Shown here one piece after another: positions 6,958-11,298 of a stretch of 11,298 bases of DNA. The stretch comes from PBB1 sp043749095 (GTDB lineage: Bacteria > Pseudomonadota > Gammaproteobacteria > Burkholderiales > Burkholderiaceae_C). The position numbers and the translations under genes were made by a program. Numbering within the stretch: position 1 is the first letter of the stretch; each line of letters starts with the position of its first letter. The notes beneath the pieces are model-generated. The model did not search any database. It was not told where the DNA came from and saw only the letters and a list, made by a program, of their open reading frames with translations. The stretch covers positions 1 through 11,298 of the forward strand of contig JAYVEB010000205.1 in NCBI GenBank assembly GCA_043749095.1, read 5' to 3'.

Positions 6958-7823
6958 ACCTTCTCAATTCAGGCTTGATCCGGCGTCTCAGCGACTTGTT
7001 ACAGCCATCGCGCCCAATCAGCTGTGATGGGGAGTTCGGCACCTTCTGGCAAGGCCCGCTCGACCCGCTGATCTACAGCTGCGTGGCATCGTTCCCACAT
7101 TTCGGTGCGCGGCTTCGGCTGTACAGCTATGACTCCGCTTGCGAGGTGCCGCCCGGAGTCGAATGGGCCGACGCCCGCGACATCTGCCCGAATGAGTCGC
7201 TGGTTGGCCGGTATATCGCCAATGGCCGGCGCTCCTTCGCGAAGTTTTCCAATCTTTTCCGCTACCGCATGATCCGGCAGACCGGGCTGTGCTGGGTCGA
7301 TACCGACATGCTGTGCCTACGCCGGCCGGATTTCTTGGAGAGCCCGATGGTGTTCGGCCGCCAGTTGGAGCCATCTCACAGCTGGAGCATCAACAACGCG
7401 GTGCTGAAACTGCCGCTGCGGCATCCTATCCTGGGCGACCTGATCAAGCGGGCAGGTGCGGTGGTCGATCTCGACCAGCCTTGGGGCATCATCGGACCGT
7501 TCCTGTTGACCGAGCTGGCCAAGAAGCATCGCATCGACCATCACGCGCGCGATATCCAGGCGTTCTATCCAGTACCGTCGGATGACTGCTGGAAGCCGCT
7601 GCTCCCCGAGGCCTGTAGCGAAATCCGGGCTGCGACCAGCGCCGCCAACTTCCTGCATCTCTGGCATGAGAGCTTTCGCCGCCACGGGCTGGACAAATGG
7701 GCCGCGCCGCCGACGGGATCCTTTCTGCATGACGTCTGCCAGGAACTCGGCACCTTGGAACGATTTCGCCGGTCGTCCAGTGAAGCCGAGCTCAAGGCAT
7801 TCATTGCTGAGATTGCGGCGTGA
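6948..7823 (+). CDS. DXD-motif glycosyltransferase (Gly_transf_sug / GT32-like)
   Basis: This 291-aa protein is probably a nucleotide-sugar-dependent transferase acting in surface polysaccharide or glycolipid synthesis; donor and acceptor are unknown. The N-terminal part has GTFWQGPLDPLIYSCVASF (31-49) and RLYSYD (57-62), the usual opening of this family. The core is FAKFSNLFRYRMIRQTGLCW followed by VDTDML, with the metal-binding DTD at 118-120. Further on, WGIIGPFLLTEL (179-190) and HLWHESFRRHG (237-247) match the C-terminal conserved pieces. There is no in-frame ATG before residue 108, so the start must be a TTG (6948 or 6954) or the gene is frameshifted from the ATG at 6913. There are no membrane segments. 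No other glycan genes lie beside it, so it appears to be an orphan. Confidence 0.85.
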   Translation: MVLNLLNSGLIRRLSDLLQPSRPISCDGEFGTFWQGPLDPLIYSCVASFPHFGARLRLYSYDSACEVPPGVEWADARDICPNESLVGRYIANGRRSFAKFSNLFRYRMIRQTGLCWVDTDMLCLRRPDFLESPMVFGRQLEPSHSWSINNAVLKLPLRHPILGDLIKRAGAVVDLDQPWGIIGPFLLTELAKKHRIDHHARDIQAFYPVPSDDCWKPLLPEACSEIRAATSAANFLHLWHESFRRHGLDKWAAPPTGSFLHDVCQELGTLERFRRSSSEAELKAFIAEIAA

Positions 7824-8139
7824 GGCATGCCCCGGCGACCGATGAAGGCCACCTCAGTGGCGTCCATGAGCCCCGGGGCTTTCGGTCTTTCTAGGTGTCT
7901 TTCGGCTTTGTCTCTGGTCCGCCGACAGGAATCGAACTACCGGGCTACGGACCGGAAATTCAGACGATCTGTCCCCTTCCAATCTGCCCCCAACCGATCG
8001 CGGCTGCAGCCCGAAGCCCCTCAGAGACACGGACTTCCTTACGCAATGACAATGCCGACGCTGAAAATGCAACTCGTCCTCTAAGGTCACCATCCAGTCC
8101 TATTGACTGGGTCGAAAATGTTTTCACGAAGCAGTACTG
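7824..8139 (+). other. Non-coding or decayed stretch after the glycosyltransferase
   Basis: No convincing gene is seen here. The open frames have odd composition (Ser/Arg/Pro-rich) and no family match that I recognise. It contains a 12-base palindrome AGCCCCGGGGCT at 7869-7880 followed by TTCGGTCTTTCT, which could act as a weak terminator for the glycosyltransferase, and copy A of the ~40-bp degenerate repeat at 7915-7953. Confidence 0.5.
7915..7953 (+). repeat. Degenerate ~40-bp repeat, copy A
   Basis: Starts TGGTCCGCCGACAGGAATC. It matches 8872-8913 at about 32 of 39 aligned bases, with one 3-base gap. In the frame beginning at TGG both copies encode related peptides (WSADRNRTTGLRT here, WPTDRNHRTTGLQT in copy B). 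The reverse strand contains GTTCGATTC, which resembles a tRNA T-loop but has no matching stem. Confidence 0.6.
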
Positions 8140-8268
8140 ATGTCCGAAAAGCTTTCTTACAGCACCAGGAACAAAGCCGCCAAAATCTACGCTGTCGGAA
8201 TCGTGGTTTTCAGCGCCGCCTTTGGCTTCCTGTCCCTGTTTTCCATTTTCCTTGCGCATTTGAAATGA
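8140..8268 (+). CDS. Possible small single-pass membrane protein, 42 aa
   Basis: ATG at 8140 to TGA at 8266-8268. The peptide starts MSEKLSYSTRNKAAKIYAVG: a charged N-terminus, followed by a strongly hydrophobic segment at about residues 17-40 (AVGIVVFSAAFGFLSLFSIF), ending HLK. This is the layout of a small inner-membrane protein with a positive N-terminal flank. A weak GAAG lies eight bases upstream. The ATG overlaps the TGA of an upstream open frame (TGATG), which could give coupling if that frame is translated. No family is recognised. It is too short for length-based statistics, so confidence rests on the charge and hydrophobicity pattern. Confidence 0.42.
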   Translation: MSEKLSYSTRNKAAKIYAVGIVVFSAAFGFLSLFSIFLAHLK

Positions 8269-8593
8269 CTCGGAAATAGTGCTGAGCAAATGAACAGCTG
8301 AGCTGCTCGCAGCTTGGCTGCAGGCACTGCGGCGTTGCGCCAGAGGCGTTAAGACCGCCAGCCTCTGCATGAACTCCAGCGGCGACGTCATCAGATGCGT
8401 TGTGTCGATGCGCCCGGTGGTTCGGCGTCGAGCAAACCGCGGCGCATCAATTTTTCGCCGCGGCTGCCGATAACGAGTGACGACTGTCTTCGCGATTCCC
8501 GGGCGTCGCCCGGCAGCGCCCTGAACACGATGATTTCTGCACACGACCTGACCTGGTGGCCGCCTTTGCGTCTCGCCCTCAGCCTCGCAGTGG
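8269..8593. other. No gene seen; contains an 8-bp inverted repeat
   Basis: There is no supported ORF on either strand; the long minus-strand frame across it has implausible composition. A perfect inverted repeat CCGCGGCG (8437-8444) / CGCCGCGG (8456-8463) with an AT-rich 11-base loop could form a hairpin, but no T-run of useful length follows on either strand. Confidence 0.45.
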
Positions 8594-8750
8594 CTAGGAG
8601 TCTGGGCGGCAGAAGGCCGCTGTCGTGAAAACTCGTGGTTTCAGGGGTTCCTTACCCCTTGGCACGCTCGAGAAAATCGCTCCTGCGCGATTCTGGAAGC
8701 TCGGAAGTCAAGCCATCATTTTGGAATATTCTTGCCGCCCAGACTCCTAG
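8594..8750 (+). mobile_element. MITE copy 2, complete (157 bp with both CTAG ends)
   Basis: The ends are perfect 18-bp inverted repeats, CTAGGAGTCTGGGCGGCA and its complement. The outer CTAG (or its TA) appears on both sides, consistent with insertion at CTAG with a TA duplication, as known for IS630/mariner-type transposition; the parent element is not in the window. Inside are hairpins AGGGG/CCCCT (8643-8659) and AATCGC/GCGATT (8675-8692). There is no transposase gene, so it must be moved in trans. Counting from the CTA, the plus-strand frame is open for all 52 codons; the other plus frames contain stops. The minus-strand end coincides with the stop codon of the gene remnant at 8747-8869. 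Confidence 0.9.
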
Positions 8751-8869
8751 CTCAGCCCTCGCAATATCGAATCACCTCGCAGGTAGGGGGATAGATCCGA
8801 CATTCCCGCCAAGAAACGCGACAGCGCAGCTTCGCGCCTTTCCTCGCTGTGGCAAATTATCGATAAGCG
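8747..8869 (-). pseudogene. 3' remnant of a hypothetical gene paralogous to the one at 10146-10766
   Basis: Forty codons plus TAG, uninterrupted, align without gaps to the C-terminus of the gene at 10146-10766. From LSII onward 28 of 39 residues are identical, including the exact stretch REAALSRFLAGM and the ending LRGLS. The stop codon TAG lies within the CTAG at the MITE border, so the MITE inserted at the stop codon without changing it. Upstream of 8869 similarity stops abruptly, so only the tail of the gene survives. Confidence 0.8.
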
Positions 8870-8871
8870 TT

Positions 8872-8913
8872 TGGCCCACCGACAGGAATCATCGGACTAC
8901 AGGGCTGCAGACT
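8872..8913 (+). repeat. Degenerate ~40-bp repeat, copy B
   Basis: Partner of 7915-7953, with a 3-base insertion (ATC) after GACAGGAATC. It begins directly where the gene remnant ends. A weaker match continues to an ATCTG/GATCTG block in both copies. Confidence 0.6.
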
Positions 8914-9011
8914 AAAACTCACGCCTATGCGCTGATCTGGCCAAATATCGCGGTCAAGGTACTGGAACCCGATCTGCCGATGAGCACAACACCCTGAGTG
9001 GACAGAGCGCA

Positions 9012-9038
9012 ATAAAAAAGCCCGCACATGGCGGGCTT
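9012..9038 (-). terminator. Rho-independent terminator of the PEP-CTERM gene
   Basis: AAGCCCGC (9018-9025), loop ACATG, GCGGGCTT (9031-9038): a perfect 8-bp stem. On the minus strand a T-run follows (TTTTTTATT). It lies 28 bases after the stop of the PEP-CTERM gene. Confidence 0.88.
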
Positions 9039-9066
9039 TAACTGTTTTCGGCTGGCTGAATGTTTT

Positions 9067-9855
9067 TCAGCACTTGGCTTTTCGACGAGCCATAAAACCT
9101 AAAACGCCCAAGCCTGCAATCATCATCGCGTAGGTGTCGGGTTCAGGCACGGGCGCTGCGAAGCTATTGCCCACGCCTTGACTGAATGTCAGGGTCAGAT
9201 TGGGGTCAGACAGCGTAAATACTGGGTCGATGAAAGCCGACGCCGAACCGATGCCCTTGACCCGAGCCGCAGTAACCATGTCTAGCTCACCCGAACGACT
9301 GAAATTGACGTTCACCACTTTGCTGGTAAACGAATCGTTGTAGCCGATACAAAACGTTGAATTCGCCGCCGAACAAACGCCAACGTTCGAGGACGGGGAA
9401 AAAATCGAGAAAGGCACGTCGGTACCTGTGAGCAGTGCGGCAACTTTGAAATTACCAGTGCCGGACACGGACATTGAGGTCGTCAGCGTTCCTGCGACTG
9501 GGCCGGTGCCTGGGCCGGAGATCGTGTAGAAATATCTAATTCCAGCGGCTGCCGTAATATTGTTTGTGGCGCCAGAATTGGTGATGTTGAAATCAATTTT
9601 CGGAGCTGGAAGCAGGTTCAGGTTTCCGCTCGCCAAGCCGCCGTTCCCATCGTTGAATTGATGAAGGCCTTGCCCAGCGACCAGTGGAATGTCCGCAAGG
9701 GTAGGTGAAGATGAAGCCGTTCCGCCAAAATAAAACTCAGCGTCAGGCACGGCGGGTGGCGGGACAAATATGACCGCCTGCGCAGGAGAAATAACCCATC
9801 CAGAAATAAGTGCGGCGCAGGCGGCCGTATAAATACCGGTTTTGAAGGTAATCAC
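9067..9855 (-). CDS. PEP-CTERM exported protein, 262 aa
   Basis: This is an exported protein with an N-terminal signal peptide (residues 1-27, MITFKTGIYTAACAALISGW... ending SPAQA). The C-terminal sorting tail is VPEPDTYAMMIAGLGVLGFMARRKAKC: the PEP motif, a hydrophobic helix and a basic end, the substrate layout for exosortase. The body is rich in Gly, Ser, Thr and Asn, low in charge, with a Cys pair (CSAANSTFC), as is common for surface or matrix proteins of this class; I recognise no enzymatic domain. The start is GTG at 9855 with AGGAA eight bases upstream. The exosortase itself is not in the window. The gene looks intact and has its own terminator. Confidence 0.9.
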   Translation of the reverse strand: MITFKTGIYTAACAALISGWVISPAQAVIFVPPPAVPDAEFYFGGTASSSPTLADIPLVAGQGLHQFNDGNGGLASGNLNLLPAPKIDFNITNSGATNNITAAAGIRYFYTISGPGTGPVAGTLTTSMSVSGTGNFKVAALLTGTDVPFSIFSPSSNVGVCSAANSTFCIGYNDSFTSKVVNVNFSRSGELDMVTAARVKGIGSASAFIDPVFTLSDPNLTLTFSQGVGNSFAAPVPEPDTYAMMIAGLGVLGFMARRKAKC

Positions 9856-10145
9856 AAAAGTATTCCTACAAAAATTTTCAACGGGATTTGCGGAATGACA
9901 AATTGCCCCCGTTTGAGGCTAAGTCAGATCGTCACATTTTGTAGCCCCTGAAGTGAGGGGCGGGTAAGCACTCCCCCCTCCTTTGGTCGGCACTTGAACG
10001 CTGGAACTGCTGAGGTACGCCAAGCGAAGGGCTTCATTTGGTACATCGACAGCGGCCCCGTCATGGCATCTATCGGGATTTGAAGTACCGGCCCGGGCTG
10101 CGTGCAGCCACCGCGCGAAGGCCGAGGCCGCTCTACAAATCGCGG
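9856..10145. other. Intergenic stretch upstream of the PEP-CTERM gene
   Basis: No supported gene. It includes the leader of the PEP-CTERM gene. A perfect 6-bp hairpin GCCCCT/AGGGGC lies at 9944-9961 and a GGCTGC/GCAGCC inverted repeat lies near 10100. No convincing sigma-70 or sigma-54 promoter is seen. Confidence 0.4.
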
Positions 10146-10766
10146 CTAGGACAGTCCGCGCAACATCGGATCACCCCGCAGTGACGGGTATCGATCCAAC
10201 ATCCCCGCCAGGAACCTCGACAGCGCAGCCTCGCGTTGATCTTCGCAGTCCCAAATGATCGACAGCAGCCGTTCATGGGTGGTGCGGTGCATGCCCTTCG
10301 GCCGGTTCCAATTCGCCCCGAGCTTCGCCTCGATCTTTTGCTGTCGCCGCCAGCCTCGATCGATTAAATCGCCTGACTGACTTGCATAGGCGAGCCGCTG
10401 GCAGTGCCGACAAGCGAAGCGACCCGCACGCAGGTACAGCACCGCGACACGCTCGCCGCGAATCGGGCAGATGAACCAGGGCCGTGCGCCGCCGTAGTGG
10501 CAGGCGCTGTGACTCAGCCGCACCCGCTGCGAGGAGTCTTTGCCGTCGATCGAATAATCGAGGGCCACGCTGTCGCTGTCAGATCGATAACCGATCGTGG
10601 CCAGGCGTTCGCCGGTCTGTGCGTCGGTCCATTGCCAAGAACCAAGCCGGCCGGCACTGAGCACGCCTTCACGGTGCTACCGTCGCGCGTCGATGTGTCG
10701 GCAATGTTCTGCCTTGACGTGCGTTGCCGGTCTTCCGGCGCCTAGCCTCATTCCTCCGCGTGGCAT
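10146..10766 (-). pseudogene. Hypothetical 'GAGRP' family protein, broken by an amber codon
   Basis: The full frame starts at ATG 10766, preceded by GAAAGGAAA at good spacing. It encodes MPRGGMRLGAGRPATHVKAE followed by HCRHIDARR, then TAG at 10677-10679, and continues HREGVLSAGRLGSWQW to a TAG at 10146. The N-terminal part resembles the usual start of a widespread, uncharacterised proteobacterial family, so the amber most likely replaced a Trp codon (TGG to TAG); that is inference. The rest has CHYGGARPWFICP and CRHCQRLAYASQ, Cys/His pairs suggesting a partial zinc ribbon, then RRQQKIEAKLG and RPKGMHRTTHERL. Without the stop it would be about 206 aa. A restart at GTG 10664 gives 172 aa and keeps the Cys/His region. 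A second, shorter relative is at 8747-8869. Confidence 0.78.
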
Positions 10767-10860
10767 TTGATTTCCTTTCAAACGGACGATTGTTTCTGCG
10801 CATGAGATACCGGGTGGTTGCTGTCTGTGATTCCCCGCAGACTTTGAGAGCACCCCCCAG

Positions 10861-11200
10861 CTAGTTCACCAAATCAAACCTGATGGGGTCACAGGTGCCG
10901 ACCATCAATGAGCTTTTCGGCGCAATGGCCATGTCGCCCGTTTTGCTTTGCATTTGGGTGAACCGAAAGGCCCCGTCCTTTTCCTTGAAGAAGGAATAGA
11001 TCTCGGTTGTCGATCCGTCCTGATAGTGAACAAGGATCGTGACGTTCGTCGCGCCGCTACGCAACAAGACAATCTTTGCCCCATCCTGTACGGATGAAAT
11101 CGGCTTCTTTCGAGCATCGACAAAAAGCAAATCAAGCTTGTCTTCGGTCCTGATGAGGGTCATCACGCCGTCGGTGATCTTGTCTTCTGTCCAGCCGGCA
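10861..11200 (-). pseudogene. Secreted-type hypothetical protein, 5' end cut off by MITE copy 3
   Basis: The frame is open from the MITE border to TAG at 10861-10863. At the border it reads SAGWTEDKITDG, then VMTLIRTEDKLDLLFVDARK. Restoring the pre-insertion CTAG gives xSA before GWTEDK, which fits an AxA signal-peptidase site, so the missing part is probably a signal peptide. The mature part has alternating beta-strand character (ATNVTILVHYQDGSTTEIYS) and ends GTCDPIRFDLVN. Reading back into the MITE, the frame meets a TGA with no start codon before it. A GTG at 11166 or ATG at 11163 could start a shortened cytoplasmic form. I do not recognise the family. Confidence 0.65.
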
Positions 11201-11298
11201 CTAGGAGTCTGGGCGGCAGAAGGCCGCTGTCGTGAAAACTCGTGATTTCAGGGGTTCCTTACCCCTTGGCACGCTCGAGAAAATCGCTCCTGCGCGAT
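11201..11298 (+). mobile_element. MITE copy 3, 5' part (continues beyond window edge)
   Basis: These 98 bases match bases 1-98 of the complete copy at 8594-8750 with one difference (A for G at about base 44). It starts with CTAGGAGTCTGGGCGGCA, lies in the same orientation as the other copies, and joins a truncated minus-strand gene. The last 19 bases equal the first 19 bases of the window. Confidence 0.9.

Noticed and set aside
7915..7953. tRNA gene on the minus strand (GTTCGATTC T-loop-like, then CGGCGGACCA)
   Set aside because: The T-stem does not pair, the CCA is out of register, and no anticodon or D arm precedes it.
8437..8463. CCGCGGCG/CGCCGCGG hairpin as a terminator
   Set aside because: No T-run follows on either strand and no gene ends at a fitting distance.
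7960..8544. 194-codon minus-strand frame
   Set aside because: Starts without a ribosome-binding site, has Arg/Ser/Gln-rich composition, crosses the repeat and the small membrane ORF, and shows no recognisable domain.
1..11298. Circular plasmid or element, from the 19-base identity of the two ends
   Set aside because: Both ends lie in copies of the MITE, which explains the identity. Joining would place two divergent truncated genes on one insertion point, which no single ancestor could have had.
7824..11298. CRISPR array or integron-like array
   Set aside because: The repeats are few, unequal and unevenly spaced; no regular spacers, cas genes or integrase are present.

Overview
The window is GC-rich bacterial DNA. 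It looks like a betaproteobacterium of the Burkholderiales (Rubrivivax/Leptothrix-like). That is inferred from the two proteins with PEP-CTERM sorting tails, the style of the housekeeping proteins, and a hypothetical family beginning with a basic 'PRGG..GAGRP' N-terminus. No rRNA, tRNA or marker gene fixes the taxonomy.

Left part (1-4900): the window opens inside a short inverted-repeat element (a MITE). This is followed by a CHRD-domain PEP-CTERM gene whose signal-peptide region is interrupted by the element and whose frame carries one internal TGA. A plus-strand terminator follows. Then come four conserved minus-strand genes, in transcription order: C-terminal processing protease (S41), a ThiF/MoeB-type E1-like adenylyltransferase, a LOG-family phosphoribohydrolase, and arginase. 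A strong minus-strand terminator lies between the protease and the E1-like gene.

Middle part (4900-7824): a small hypothetical gene; mntP (Mn2+ exporter) on the minus strand preceded by a recognisable yybP-ykoY manganese riboswitch and a long downstream hairpin; a second small hypothetical gene; and a DXD-motif glycosyltransferase. The glycosyltransferase has no in-frame ATG, but its first usable TTG overlaps the stop of a 14-codon leader ORF with a good ribosome-binding site.

Right part (7824-11298): a decayed accessory region. It holds a possible 42-residue single-pass membrane peptide, two copies of a degenerate ~40-bp repeat, and a complete 157-bp MITE. It also holds a 3' remnant of a hypothetical gene, a PEP-CTERM gene with its terminator, a fuller copy of that hypothetical gene broken by a TAG, and a secreted-protein gene whose 5' end is cut by another MITE at the right edge.

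The main theme is the MITE: three copies, all at CTAG and all in the same orientation, with 18-bp terminal inverted repeats. The element adds exactly 153 bp (51 codons) and has one fully open reading frame. Copy 1 lies in that frame of the CHRD gene. The two window ends share 19 bases because both lie in copies of this element, which suggests a repeat-bounded contig rather than a circle.
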